Origin: Parablautia sp. Marseille-Q6255
GTDB lineage: Bacteria; Bacillota; Clostridia; Lachnospirales; Lachnospiraceae
Assembly (NCBI RefSeq): GCF_951230155.1
Contig: NZ_CATNVD010000002.1
Location: forward strand, 218,501 to 282,500
DNA length: 64,000 nt
Direction of reading: 5' to 3'
Shown: piece by piece, positions 32,061 to 42,421 of the stretch
Layout of the letters: each line of letters opens with the position of its first letter
Numbering within the stretch: the stretch's first letter is position 1
Notes under the pieces: generated by a model
Seen by the model: only the letters and a program-made list of their open reading frames with translations
The model's database searches: none
What the model was told of the DNA's origin: nothing
Made by a program: the position numbers and the translations under genes

Positions 32061-34739
32061 TTAAGGCAGACGCCCAAATGTATAAAAATGCTGCTGCCAG
32101 TAGCTTGTATTGATATTGGCATAAGAGATCGGGTCTCCGCAGTGGATCATCATTCCATTTCCCACATAGATCCCTACATGGCTTGCACCGCTGGTATTGT
32201 AGGTCCCCTGGAAGAAGATCAGGTCGCCCGGTTTTGCATCTGCGCTTGATACCGGCGTACATACACCTAAAAGACCGTCCGCAGTCAGCCTTCCAAAATT
32301 CCAGCCGACGCCGCAGTTGTTGATCACCCAGGACACATAGCCGGAACAGTCAAAGGAAGTGGAAGGGCTTGCGCCTCCCCATACATACGGATAGCCAAGA
32401 TATTTTTCCGCCTCGGCCATCATTGCGGCAAACTGTTCATCCGCAAGGGCTTCCGGTGGAATGTCATAATCGAAGTAGTTTCCTGTGCCGCCTGAACCAA
32501 CTTCCGGCAGGTGCCGTTCGCTGGTATCGCCGGTATCGGCAAAATACAGGGGATTCAAATACTGACCGTCAACCAGGACTTCTAAATGCAGGTGGGGACC
32601 GGTGGAATTTCCGGTATTCCCGACCTTTGCGATCACATCCCCGGCTTTGACCTTCTGCCCGGCAGAAACAAGGATCTGGGAACAGTGCCCGTATTTGGTC
32701 GTCAGAGTATGTCCTTCGTATGCCTCGCCTTCAATGGCAACACATAAGCCATAACCGCCGGCATTTCCCGCAAGGGTAACTGTTCCGTCATGCCCGGCAA
32801 GGATCTCTGTGCCCTCCGGCATCCCGATGTCCACACCGGTGTGATAGTTCTTTTCCCCGCTGATGGGATGTACCCGGTAGCCGTAGTAGCTGGTCACATA
32901 AGGGAGCCAGTTGGTGCCAAAGACATTTTTGACATACTGGCGGTTTCCTTTTGTCTGCAGCAGGATCTCGCAGATCTCTTTCTGGTCTGCGTTCATCCGG
33001 GAAACGACCAGGTTTTCCAAAGGTGTGACCGTGAGCTTGACATTTAAGATGTGCCATTCATAAGGCACTTCCTCCTGGGTTTCTTCCCCGGTTTCCGGGT
33101 CAACGGAAGTTTCTGTGCGGTAACGGATTTCAGTTTCTTCTGAAAAGGACAGGGTATATTGTTCCTGGAAAAGCTGCCGCAGCACGCTTTCCACTTCATC
33201 GTAAGTAAATCCCTGATAAGCCGATGTCAGATACCCCATCAGCACATACGGGTCATGCTCGATTGCACCCAGGTTATACCGGTATTCGTCATAGCCGGGG
33301 CGGTCTGATTCCACCCGGTCTATTTCCATTTGCAGATCTGTTTCCCACTCGGTATAGGTAAGCTCCGCCTGATTGATGTCCTGATCGTCTGCAAGATAGG
33401 TAGAAGCAGCCAGACTTCCCAGACCGCCGGTCCCGATATTGGAGAACGTAGAAAACAGGGACGTAATCAGGAAAATTACCAAAAGGAGAAGCAGGAGGAC
33501 AAGGCAGATCACAGGGTGCCGTTTGACCGCATGGACAATACCGACGCTGACCTTCTCTGTTGCGACTGCGGCATTTTTTGCCTGTTTCCCGGCTTCACGG
33601 GCAGCCTTGGCATATTGCCTTTTCAGTTTTTGTTTCTGCCATATCCGGGCAATCGCATGTTTCTTCAGCTCCGGGTGGTCGCTAAGAGCCTGCCGGTAAG
33701 CAAGTCTTGCGTTTGCCTTTGCTGATTTTTGCTGTAATTTCGCTGCCTTTCGGTAGGGGGCGGTTTTATGCCGGTGATATGCTGTGCGAAGCCCCGCCTC
33801 GCCCACAAGTTCAGAGCGGTGGGCTGCCTTGATCCCCACATTTTCATCCTCTGCCTCATAAATCTTTTTATGGGCGTAACCAATGGCGGTATTTGCACCT
33901 GCCTTGACCGGACGCAGGGGTACAGGTCCTTTTACATGGGCCTTTTGGGATTTAACCTCCTTTTCAAATTTTAAGTGTTTTTTGGCTTTTCCGGTCTCCG
34001 GGTCGGAAACCGTCTCCATACGCAGTTTCTTCCGGGCCGGCAGACGATTTTGCACCTGCTCTGCTTTTTGTGCAGTCCGTTCCGCCTTCCGTCTTGCATG
34101 GGTGAGCTTTTTATCCTTTGTCTCCGGCGGCAGTTCATCCGCAGTAAATTCCAGCTTGGATGTTTTCGGCGGTTCGCTATCCACACCCTTTTCCTTTTGC
34201 GCTGCCTGTTCCTCCGCCTGTGCCGCTTCCTGAAAACGCTGCTGATATTTGTTCCCGTGCTGATGTGTCCGGTAACGATGTTCCTGACCGGATCTGTCTG
34301 TACCGCTCGGTGGGGCTAATCCTTCGGAAGAAGGTGCATATTGTCCGGTATCATGGCCTGTCCCATCCTCTGTTACAAGAGAACGCCTGGAAACCTCCTG
34401 CCGGAAATTGCTTCGCCCGTTTTCCTGTATCGGGGACTCTGTTCCGGCAGCATCCGGCGTCTCAAAGTGATCCGAAAAACCATCCAAAGCGGCTGCATAA
34501 GCCTCGCCCTGTTCCAGCAAGGACACCGGTGTTTCCGGTGATAGCTGGGAAAATTCCGTCTGTACAGGGATGTCCTGCCTGTGTGTTTTTCCGGTGACAG
34601 AAGAAGGGGTGTCCCGTGCCCTGCGCAGGTCAAAATCCTGTTCGGTCTGCCTGGCTGCCGGTTGATCTTCCCCGTGGGAATCACGCACCGGCATCCGGGT
34701 ATCTCTGCGCTTCCTTTGAAATTCCCTGTCGTGTGCCAT
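32061..34739 (-). CDS. CD1108-type transfer hydrolase (M23 + NlpC/P60)
   Basis: An 892-residue protein. A long, charged, disordered cytoplasmic N-terminus is followed by a membrane helix (HPVICLVLLLLLLVIFLITSLF), an M23 endopeptidase domain (HTGVD near residue 628; GPHLHLEV) and a C-terminal NlpC/P60 domain (Cys in SFDCSGYVSW near 795; ASHVGIYVG). Both halves can cut peptidoglycan cross-bridges or stems, opening the wall for the conjugation channel. GGAGGTGAGAACA fixes the ATG. In the family, homologues (CD1108, TcpG/VirB1-like) are essential for transfer. Confidence 0.93.
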   Translation of the reverse strand: MAHDREFQRKRRDTRMPVRDSHGEDQPAARQTEQDFDLRRARDTPSSVTGKTHRQDIPVQTEFSQLSPETPVSLLEQGEAYAAALDGFSDHFETPDAAGTESPIQENGRSNFRQEVSRRSLVTEDGTGHDTGQYAPSSEGLAPPSGTDRSGQEHRYRTHQHGNKYQQRFQEAAQAEEQAAQKEKGVDSEPPKTSKLEFTADELPPETKDKKLTHARRKAERTAQKAEQVQNRLPARKKLRMETVSDPETGKAKKHLKFEKEVKSQKAHVKGPVPLRPVKAGANTAIGYAHKKIYEAEDENVGIKAAHRSELVGEAGLRTAYHRHKTAPYRKAAKLQQKSAKANARLAYRQALSDHPELKKHAIARIWQKQKLKRQYAKAAREAGKQAKNAAVATEKVSVGIVHAVKRHPVICLVLLLLLLVIFLITSLFSTFSNIGTGGLGSLAASTYLADDQDINQAELTYTEWETDLQMEIDRVESDRPGYDEYRYNLGAIEHDPYVLMGYLTSAYQGFTYDEVESVLRQLFQEQYTLSFSEETEIRYRTETSVDPETGEETQEEVPYEWHILNVKLTVTPLENLVVSRMNADQKEICEILLQTKGNRQYVKNVFGTNWLPYVTSYYGYRVHPISGEKNYHTGVDIGMPEGTEILAGHDGTVTLAGNAGGYGLCVAIEGEAYEGHTLTTKYGHCSQILVSAGQKVKAGDVIAKVGNTGNSTGPHLHLEVLVDGQYLNPLYFADTGDTSERHLPEVGSGGTGNYFDYDIPPEALADEQFAAMMAEAEKYLGYPYVWGGASPSTSFDCSGYVSWVINNCGVGWNFGRLTADGLLGVCTPVSSADAKPGDLIFFQGTYNTSGASHVGIYVGNGMMIHCGDPISYANINTSYWQQHFYTFGRLP

Positions 34740-34772
34740 TGTTCTCACCTCCGATCCATTTTAATTTTTGTC

Positions 34773-36223
34773 TCACGCTTTGGTCCCCGCTACTTCATCC
34801 GGTCTTGTGGTAAGCACACTGTACAACAGTGTGTCCTTCGGGAAGTGGTCCACAAAGGGGATGATCACATTTCCAAAGAACAAAAGCCCCTCGCCGGGAC
34901 CAGAATGGGTCACATAGGAAAGCTGGTGCGGGGAGATCCCCAACTGCTTTGCCAAAATCTGACGGTCTCCCTGGGCCTGGTTGAGCATATAGATAAAGTC
35001 TGAGTTCTCAAAAATGTTCTCGATCTCACGGGAAGCCAGAAGGTCCTTGACGTTCTGTGTTAAACCTGATGGGATTCCGCCCCATTTACGGAAGCGTTTC
35101 CAGATCTCCACGCTGAAACTTCCTGTCTGCCCTTTCAAAAGAAGGTGGAATTCGTCGATATAGAACCAGGTTGTTTTATGTTTGGAACGGTTGGCCGTGA
35201 CACGGTTCCACACCGCGTCCTGCATGATCAAAAGCCCGATTTCCTTTAAGGCTTTTCCCAGTGATTTAAGCTGGAAACACAGTACCCGGTGTTGATCCAT
35301 CTGGATATTGGAACGGTGGTTGAACACGTTAAGGGAACCATTGACATAGATTTCCAGCGCCGTTGCGATATTCTGTGCCTCCGGTTCAGACTGTTTCAAA
35401 AGCAGCTCGTAAAGATCGCCTAAGATCGGCATATTTTCCGGGCATGGGTCCTGCAGGTATTCCCGGTACACCAGTCTGGTACAACGGTCGATGATCGTCC
35501 TTTCGATAGGGGAAAGCCCTTCTTTGCCCCCGATGATAAGGTCACACAGCGACAGGATAAAATCACTTTTCAAAGTGATCGGGTTTTCATCATCGGAATA
35601 GTCCAGATTGATGTCCATAGGGTTGATGTAGTTCGTGGAAGTAGGGGAAATATCAATGACCTGCCCCTGGGAACCGAACTGCTGTACCAGCGGCCCATAC
35701 TCATTTTCCGGGTCAGCGATAATGATGTCGTCCTCCGTCAGAAGGAACACATTGACGATCTCACGCTTGGCAGAGAAAGATTTGCCGCTTCCTGGGGTAC
35801 CGAGAAACAGCCCATTGGGGTTTTTCAGCGTTTTTCTGTTCGCCATGATCAGGTTATTGGAAAGGGCGTTCAGGCCGTAATACAACGCCTCGCCCTCCTG
35901 GAACAATTCACAGGTGGTAAACGGTACAAAGATCGCTGTGCTGCTGGTCGTAAGCCCGCGCTCAATTTCAATCTGGTTTGTACCAAGAGCAAGCGAGGAC
36001 ATAAGCCCCTGTTCCTGCTGGTAATCCAGCCGTTTTAAGGCACAGTTGTATTTCTGTGCCACACCCGAAGCGGCAAAAATATCATTGAACAGCTTTTGTC
36101 GTTTGGCAGCGATATTTTCCACCAGTACCGTCACAAGGAACATGCGCTCATTGCGGCTCTGTAAATCCTGCAAAAGATTTTTGGCTTCCTCTCCATAGGT
36201 GGCAAGGTCGGTGGGAATGATGT
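34773..36223 (-). CDS. virB4: VirB4-like transfer ATPase, exon 2 (C-terminal part)
   Basis: The C-terminal 483 residues of the VirB4 gene, which resumes after a group II intron. It contains Walker A GTPGSGKSFSAKRE (about residue 482 of the spliced protein), a Walker B region (WFYIDEFHLLL) and RKWGGIPSGLTQNVKDLL. VirB4 ATPases energise the type IV secretion channel. Joining at GATATGG | ACATCATTCCC restores the frame ...DMDIIPTDL. Total spliced length 824 residues. Confidence 0.9.
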
Positions 36224-38961
36224 ATAGTGATAGGTAATTCTTTGAAGTTATCTCCGAATTTTCCCCCACTCCGCACCGTGCGTGCGAGTTTCCCCGCACA
36301 CGGCGCTCCAACAAAATTTAGTTTGCTTTAACTACTATTTCTAAATTCTCTGCTGATAGCCTTAGAGAATTGACCTTTTTCAGTGCTTTGTCATCAAGTT
36401 TAAGAATGTCAAGATATTTTGCAATCGTATCTTCTTCAGTAGCATGAATAAGTTTATGTACGTCGGATTTTAACCACACAAGATTCCTATATTCGTCCGT
36501 ACCACCCAGCTTTTTAGGCTTTTTATGATGGCATTCCATGTCAAATATGCAGAGTGGTTCACCTGTTACCGCACATTTACCGTTTTGTCCTGCCATAAGT
36601 GAAATACGGTTATCGTTATATTCCACAGATTTTCCATACTCCTTTGTTTCCAATAGATACTGGATAAGGGAGTGAACGGTTGACAGATTTTTGTGTATAA
36701 GCTGTCTGCCTTGTGGAGTGTATTTATTAACCTCTCGTGTGAACATTCTCGGAGTAACAAACTTACAACCGTAAATCGGGAAGATTTGTACACCAGCCAC
36801 GACTTTAGGCTTTCCGCCATAGCTGCCGTAAAATTTCTGATACGTTCTGGACTTTAGCACTTTTTCAGGCAATGGCGATTTGCTATTTTTGTTTCGCTTT
36901 GCCTTTTTGGTTTTTACTCTAAGCCTATGCTTTAGGCTCTTGCTGACAACGAAATTGATTTCTCGGAAGTCACGACTGCACCCTGTGGCAGTATTATAAT
37001 AATTGTGCATACCAAGAATCATGGCATTCAACTGACTTACCTGATGGGGTGATGTGTCGTGCTGTATTACTTTGATTTGCTCTTTGAGCTTGGTTTTCAT
37101 TGCCTTTTTCGCTTTTTCCGAAATATTACTTTTTGATACATACTTCTTACCCTTTTTCGTCACATACAATGCAAAGCCAAGAAAATTCGTTTTCTTTTTG
37201 CGTACATTTGTGATTTTGGATTTTTCAGGGCTGATTTCAAGCCCCAGTCTCTCCCAAAGCCACTCCTTTACAGCAATGAATATCTTTTTTGCTGTTTTGT
37301 AATCCCTACAGAGAATCTTAAAATCATCTGCGTAACGCACGAAGAAAAATTCTTTGAGTTTGGACTTCTTTAAGGCTTCATATTTGTGACTGTGCGTATA
37401 GGGGTATCTTGTGCTTTTGGTTTCCCATTGGTCACTCAACCACCAATCGAGTTCGTTCAGAACAATGTTTGAGAGTAACGGGCTGATGATACCGCCCTGT
37501 GGCGTTCCTTTATCTGGTCTGCCAATTCCCTCAATCTCAGATTTTAGTATTTTGCCGATTATGCAGATTAGATTTTTGTCCCGTATGCCCATTGCCCACA
37601 TTTGCTTGAGCAGCTTGCCATGATTTACATTGTCAAAGAATCCCTTTATATCAACATCTACAACATAGTGCAGCTTGCTGACATTCATCAGGGATTGTGC
37701 CCTTGCAATAGCATGACTTGCCGACCTGTTGGGTCTAAAACCATAACTATGAGCATGGAACTTTGCTTCACATATCGGTTCTAATACTTGGATAATACAT
37801 TGCTGTATAATCCTGTCGTCCATACAGGGAATACCCAACGGACGCATTTTATCAGGCTGTCCGACCTTTGGAATTTCTGTTCTGCGTACACTTTTGGGGT
37901 GATAGTTTGCAAATTTACTTTGAAAGTATTTGACAAACTGTTCTTCCGACCACCCTTTATACTGTATAATTGTTTTGCCGTCTGTTCCCTTAGTCATTGA
38001 GCCTTTGTTGTTTTTGATATTTCTGAACGCTAAAAGTATGTTGTTTTTACTGGTAATAAGATGCATTAGATTATGGAATGATTTTCCTTTGCAGGATTCC
38101 TCATATAGCTTATCCATAACATCTTGCATATCGTAATATTCGGCATTTCGCAGTTTTTGTTGCTTTGGTTGCCTCTCTAAGTTCGTATCGACAGTCAAGT
38201 CAACCGCCTCCTTTCGGACTTGGTTTCTATTAGTCATACAAGAACCTTGAAAGATTTAGAAATAATAATGAAACTAAATCCTGTCTTGGGGCTGTTGCTC
38301 CTTTTCCCATTACAGGAAATATCAATGCTCGTGCCCCTAATTTCACTGTGATAAAGATAGATTATCTCGATAGCGGAAAGCCTATTGGCTTGCCAGTATT
38401 TGCTACTGGCTTTCGATTTTTTCTATCACTACAACATTGGACTGCTGAATCCTTACCATTTGTATTCACAGCTTCCCACGTTCCGATATTCCTATCTGTC
38501 CATATATCCGTAGGTGCTTGCTATGAGCCTGTATGCTTGATTGTGCCTGTAACACAATAGGGTATTTCATAACATGGATTCTTACTTTACCCCACATACC
38601 CCGTGACCACGGTTTATGCATTTCTACATAAGCTACGTTTAGACCCTTACTTTCACAAGTTCGTCAAACTTATCTCTAAGTTATTCTCACCATAGATATT
38701 TTATAGACCTCCGGCATATAGGATACACCGCCCACCGCTGGACAGCTTTCGTGGCATTTTCATGCCTTACGGTATCTCTCTGCCGACTTCACCTAGCTTC
38801 ATACTGTGCATTTCAGCAGTTGCACAGCATGTAGGAGTATTAAGGAGAGCGTTTCGGGACGTTACCCCCTCATTCCACTCTTTGGAATATCAGTTCTCTA
38901 TACAAAAGTTTTGTATATGCCTTGTTTCCTGCTTATGCAGTTATCAAGGAACGTGTCGCAC
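36224..38961 (-). mobile_element. Group II intron 1, inserted in virB4
   Basis: On the minus strand it begins GTGCGACACG (GUGYG consensus) and ends with a domain V-like hairpin (CCGTGTGCGGGGAAACTCGC...) and a domain VI that terminates in AT. The boundaries are set by restoring the VirB4 reading frame. The 724 bases at 38238-38961 are the non-coding domains I-III; the intron-encoded protein sits in domain IV. Length 2738 bases. Confidence 0.85.
36318..38237 (-). CDS. ltrA: Group II intron reverse transcriptase/maturase (LtrA-like)
   Basis: A 639-residue intron-encoded protein: reverse transcriptase domain with the active-site FVRYADD near residue 299 and GTPQGGIISPLLSN, a maturase (X) domain, and a C-terminal HNH endonuclease (CHHKKPKKLGG...HKLIH). 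It assists splicing of intron 1 and drives retrohoming. It lies within the intron and on the same strand as virB4. Confidence 0.95.
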   Translation of the reverse strand: MTNRNQVRKEAVDLTVDTNLERQPKQQKLRNAEYYDMQDVMDKLYEESCKGKSFHNLMHLITSKNNILLAFRNIKNNKGSMTKGTDGKTIIQYKGWSEEQFVKYFQSKFANYHPKSVRRTEIPKVGQPDKMRPLGIPCMDDRIIQQCIIQVLEPICEAKFHAHSYGFRPNRSASHAIARAQSLMNVSKLHYVVDVDIKGFFDNVNHGKLLKQMWAMGIRDKNLICIIGKILKSEIEGIGRPDKGTPQGGIISPLLSNIVLNELDWWLSDQWETKSTRYPYTHSHKYEALKKSKLKEFFFVRYADDFKILCRDYKTAKKIFIAVKEWLWERLGLEISPEKSKITNVRKKKTNFLGFALYVTKKGKKYVSKSNISEKAKKAMKTKLKEQIKVIQHDTSPHQVSQLNAMILGMHNYYNTATGCSRDFREINFVVSKSLKHRLRVKTKKAKRNKNSKSPLPEKVLKSRTYQKFYGSYGGKPKVVAGVQIFPIYGCKFVTPRMFTREVNKYTPQGRQLIHKNLSTVHSLIQYLLETKEYGKSVEYNDNRISLMAGQNGKCAVTGEPLCIFDMECHHKKPKKLGGTDEYRNLVWLKSDVHKLIHATEEDTIAKYLDILKLDDKALKKVNSLRLSAENLEIVVKAN

Positions 38962-39985
38962 CCATATCATACCCGGATCGGACCGCTTTCTTTTGTTCCT
39001 CAATGGTCATTTTCTGCAGGTCCGACATTTTACGCTTGATGTTTCGGATTGCCTGTGCCTGGTCGATAGACTGGATATGCAGGTTGACGGTCACGGCGTC
39101 GTTTAAGTCAAGAAGATCCGCTAAAAGCCGGTCGGTAAGCTCCGGCGCCAAAATCTGCAAAAAGGAGACAGCACCGGAATGGTCGCCTACCCGGAATGTC
39201 TTTCCATCCTTTGAAAAAGACAGCCCGGATGGGGAAATGAAGTCTTTGGTAGAAAGACCGGTCTTAGGCAGATCCGACCACTGGAAATGAAACTTTTCCT
39301 GACCGTCCGGGTGAAGCTGGCTGTGAAGAAGCTCCAGACGTTCCAGTCCGTTTAAGGATCTTGCCTGGACTCCAAGGGTCTTGAAATTTGCCAGCACATC
39401 CGTTTCAATGCGTTCCAGACGCATTTTCGCAGTACGCAGGTCATCTGCCTCGATCCCAAAGGTGATGTATTTTCGTTTGGTGAGACCATTATTTCCTTTC
39501 TGCAACTGGTTCTTTAACATATCCCCGTATTCCTTGCGGATTCCGTCATACTCGTCGCCGCGGGGAGGGATGTCAATGCTTTTCGTAAAATCCTGCATAT
39601 TGGCCCGCTGGTTGATAAAGGTAAGCTGCACATGGATCGAGGCATCGAAGTAATTTAAGAAATCGCAGTAACCCTCGAAGATCTGTGCTTTATCATCTGC
39701 CTGTGCAAGCTGATAGTTAATATCAAAAAACTGCACCGTTTTGGTGTAAAGGGTATCGGTCAGCCGGCAGATCCCATCCCGGTACATTTCACGGTAGGGA
39801 ATGCTCTGCTGGACCGTCTGCGGGGCATCTGCTTTCAGCCCGGCAAAAAAGCCGCCTTTTTTAGACGGCTTGGAACGGGCAGACTTAGTTTTGCCCTGCT
39901 TTGCATCGGCTCTGGTCTTTTTGGCCTGCCTGATATTTTTTTGCAGACGCTTTTCCTGAGCTTCCTGCTGCTTGTTTTTTGGCAA
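38962..39985 (-). CDS. virB4: VirB4-like transfer ATPase, exon 1 (N-terminal part)
   Basis: The N-terminal 341 residues plus one base: a basic tail-like start (KNIRQAKKTRADAKQGK), a TraC-like/VirB4 N-terminal domain (YFDASIHVQLTFINQRAN, YITFGIEADDLRTAK, FLQILAPELTDRLLADLL). TTG start 9 bases after AGGAGG, inside the PrgI gene (101-base overlap). Without removal of the intron only this fragment, which lacks the nucleotide-binding motif, would be produced. It continues at 36223. Confidence 0.9.
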
Positions 39986-40319
39986 TCTTTGTAACCTCCT
40001 TCTTTGACATAGATTTATACAGGTTATCCGTCCTGTATGGACGGTCCTTCGGCCAGAGCTTATAACGGAGCCGGTTCTTCAAGATCTTTTCTGCCGGCTG
40101 CCCGTCACGCTCATACATGGCGAAGAAGAAAAAGGGCATCATCAGCCCGATCATCAAAAGTACAGCCGCCGAATTGCCGATCGCCCCGCGGGTAAAGAAA
40201 TACACCGGAAGGCCGACAAGCCCGGAAAGGCTGAAACAAATAAGCTGGCGCTTCGTCAGATTGAAGGCCAGCTTGGTCTTAACTTTGGTTAAATCCTTTG
40301 GTACAGGTACATAAGGCAT
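39885..40319 (-). CDS. PrgI family membrane protein
   Basis: A 144-residue protein with a basic N-terminus (VPVPKDLTKVKTKLAFNLTKRQLICF), two membrane helices (SLSGLVGLPVYFFTRGAIGN; AAVLLMIGLMMPFFFFAMYE) and a basic tail (KEVTKIAKKQAAGSSGKASAKK). This is the PrgI/TcpE-like family, which precedes VirB4 in Gram-positive conjugation operons and helps recruit it to the membrane. GGGAGGTGTATAG precedes the ATG. The long C-terminal overlap with virB4 suggests translational coupling. Confidence 0.9.
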   Translation of the reverse strand: MPYVPVPKDLTKVKTKLAFNLTKRQLICFSLSGLVGLPVYFFTRGAIGNSAAVLLMIGLMMPFFFFAMYERDGQPAEKILKNRLRYKLWPKDRPYRTDNLYKSMSKKEVTKIAKKQAAGSSGKASAKKYQAGQKDQSRCKAGQN

Positions 40320-40355
40320 CTATACACCTCCCATCGTAATATAGTTTCCGGTCCA

Positions 40356-41102
40356 TTACCGTGCACCAAAATCGCGTACCGCTTTCTCCGCAGCCGGACA
40401 TTCCCGCACTTCCTGAGCCGCATTTTGCAGCCGTGCCAGGACAGAAACAGCCGGTCCTCTCTGACACAGGTATTCCTGACTATCTCGGATTCCGGCAATA
40501 TTTTCCCGAATATCCATATCCACGTCGAACACATCCGAAACCGGTAAAAGCCAACGGTCTGCAAAGTATTTCAAAGGATTCTCAAGCGCCAGCACATCAT
40601 CCAGCATTTCATCCCCGAACTCAAACTTTGTTGTCAGATAGGAATACGCCTCCTGCATGGCTGTAATTTCAGCAGCTTTTTCAATTAAGGATTCCTTATC
40701 CCTTGACATAAGGCTTTCCCGGTAGGCAAAGTAATTCTGTCCCAGTCGTTTCATCAGGAGCGTATATTTGTCCTGTGCGGAAGGCTCGCTTGTGAAATGT
40801 TCAAATTTTTGCTCTGCATCAATTTCTTTGAGAAGATCGCAGATCGGGAAACTATGTTCATGGTTATTTTCTTCCCAGCACCATCGGGCTACATCCAACG
40901 GGTCCTGAAAAGAAAGAAGTGCCTCTACTTCCGCCGGAGTAAATACATGCTCAACCTTCAGATAATAGTGGAGTTCCGAAAGTCCCTGCAACTCGTAAAT
41001 ACTTCCGATGTTCTGTGCATCCAGCATATCCGCATGAACCTTCAAACACTCGTCCAGCCGTTCCATAAGCAGCCGCTTTGCATCTTGTTCTACCAAAATC
41101 AC
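40356..41102 (-). CDS. Protein with two DUF3848-like repeats, 248 aa
   Basis: Two related helical units are visible: DAKRLLMERLDECLKVHADM...YLKVEHVFTPAEVEALLSFQDPLDVA and YTLLMKRLGQNYFAYRESLM...KFEFGDEMLDDVLALENPLKYFA. Each has the L-x3-A-LL-NPL pattern of DUF3848, so this looks like an internal duplication. Start GTG overlapping the MT-A70 stop; a TTG six bases on is possible. Small DUF3848 proteins are common ICE accessories of unknown function. It precedes prgI in the transfer operon. Confidence 0.65.
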   Translation of the reverse strand: MILVEQDAKRLLMERLDECLKVHADMLDAQNIGSIYELQGLSELHYYLKVEHVFTPAEVEALLSFQDPLDVARWCWEENNHEHSFPICDLLKEIDAEQKFEHFTSEPSAQDKYTLLMKRLGQNYFAYRESLMSRDKESLIEKAAEITAMQEAYSYLTTKFEFGDEMLDDVLALENPLKYFADRWLLPVSDVFDVDMDIRENIAGIRDSQEYLCQRGPAVSVLARLQNAAQEVRECPAAEKAVRDFGAR

Positions 41103-41656
41103 CCCTTTCGCTCCGGCATAGTCAGCGTACAGTTCACTTCATTGCCCCATACATCCCAGCCGGGTGTCTGTTGTCTTGCAAACAGTTCCACTCTGGGCTG
41201 ATCGCCCATGAGTTTTACGATCTTATCCCGCACCTCGTCCGGTTTCTTGCTGTGCTGCTCAATATGGGAGATCACAAACTGATGGATTCCCGCACACTGG
41301 CGTTTCGGCCGGCCTCTGGTTGCCAGCAGGCAGACCTCCGCGTTTGATCGGGTCCAAAAGCCCATGCCATAAAACCAGCTATCCGCTTTCCGGTTCTGTT
41401 TGAGCCATAGAAAAGCCAGTGTTTTATATTTGAATCCCCAGGCGTCGATCACCCGGAAGGCTTCATTAAGCTGCGGGAAGGTCGCCCACAGAAAGAGGGC
41501 GCTGTCTTTTGCGGCAAGTTCCGATACCGGCAGGGCACAGATTTCTTCAATGCTCATTGTGGGGTAATGGTTCTCCGCAACGCCGCTTCCATGTTTCCGG
41601 TCATAACGCCAGGGCGGATCGGCATAGATAATGCCGTACTGTTTCGTTTCCGACAT
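41099..41656 (-). CDS. MT-A70 family DNA N6-adenine methyltransferase
   Basis: A 185-residue methyltransferase of the MT-A70 family with the catalytic DPPW at residues 13-16, GFWTRSNAEVCLLATRGRP and a SAM-binding-like segment. It likely makes N6-methyladenine in DNA. No cognate restriction enzyme is nearby, so it is probably an orphan methylase that may protect or mark ICE DNA. TAATG overlap with the SpoVG-like gene and a 4-base overlap with the DUF3848 gene place it inside the transfer operon. Confidence 0.88.
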   Translation of the reverse strand: MSETKQYGIIYADPPWRYDRKHGSGVAENHYPTMSIEEICALPVSELAAKDSALFLWATFPQLNEAFRVIDAWGFKYKTLAFLWLKQNRKADSWFYGMGFWTRSNAEVCLLATRGRPKRQCAGIHQFVISHIEQHSKKPDEVRDKIVKLMGDQPRVELFARQQTPGWDVWGNEVNCTLTMPERKG

Positions 41657-42108
41657 TAGCGCGCCTGCTCATTCTTAGCTGGGGCAGGTTTGGCCGGCTG
41701 TTCCTTGACCTTACCGGCATTTTCCTTCAATGCACCGGTCAGGGAAGGCTTTTCCGCAGCTCCCTTTGTTGCTTCAAGAGTTGCCTGCAAATTTTCAATA
41801 GCCTGCCCGTACCCATCAATCAGGGCATCGTTGAGCTGCTTGCGGAACTCTGCCGTAACCGGCCAGCAGACATCTTTCCAGTTGCCTCCCTTATCCTGGG
41901 TTGCGGGCATATTGACATACAGCCCCTTTTCACTGGAACAGATACGGAAGCCGTCGATCTTAAAGCATCCGCCAATCGTAACATTGGCAAACGCCAGCAG
42001 GTTTCCCATTGGGGCGATCGGACGCACGCGGACATCCAGCTTCATGCCGTTTGCCATTTCCGGTGTCTGTGTCTCCGGCACCATTTTTTCTGTATTGGTT
42101 TTACTCAT
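41656..42108 (-). CDS. SpoVG family protein with PSL tail
   Basis: A 150-residue protein whose residues 25-105 match SpoVG (VRVRPIAPMGNLLAFANVTI, CFKIDGFRI, YVNMPATQDKGGNWKDVCWPVTAEFRKQL), a nucleic acid-binding fold. The C-terminus has a basic low-complexity tail with EKPSLTGALKENAGK, the motif shared among ICE proteins, 32 residues from the end. AAAAAGGAGGATTTTATAT precedes the ATG. It may act as an RNA- or DNA-binding factor in transfer; that role is inferred. Confidence 0.85.
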   Translation of the reverse strand: MSKTNTEKMVPETQTPEMANGMKLDVRVRPIAPMGNLLAFANVTIGGCFKIDGFRICSSEKGLYVNMPATQDKGGNWKDVCWPVTAEFRKQLNDALIDGYGQAIENLQATLEATKGAAEKPSLTGALKENAGKVKEQPAKPAPAKNEQAR

Positions 42109-42146
42109 ATATAAAATCCTCCTTTTTAGAATTGGTTTTGTTCATG

Positions 42147-42421
42147 CTATCTTGCATTAAATATGGATTTGGATAACGAACCTGTCTTAAACAGGGCAAA
42201 GGCCAGCAGTACCGTATAACCCGCCGTTCCCCAGATTGCGCCGTGCACGTCGCCGGACGATGGGATAGACTGGACCAGCACTGCGTAAATGGCAACACAG
42301 ATCAGGATCAAAAAACCCTGAAAACCCAGGGCAAAAAGGGAACGCAGATACCCGGTTCCCATTTGTCCCCATTCCCGGTTTGCCATTGTGGAAAACGGGA
42401 TCGGTGCAAGGCTCACGGTTA
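42147..42421 (-). CDS. VirB6/TrbL-like channel protein, exon 2
   Basis: The C-terminal part of a VirB6-like membrane protein. After the intron the frame resumes as TVSLAPIPFSTMANREWGQMG, then membrane segments (FQGFLILICVAIYAVLVQ; AIWGTAGYTVLLAFALFKTG) and ends ...IFNAR. Joining TTTATT | TAACCGTG gives IEIYLTVSLAPIP, the expected family sequence. Spliced length 287 residues with exon 1. Confidence 0.85.
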
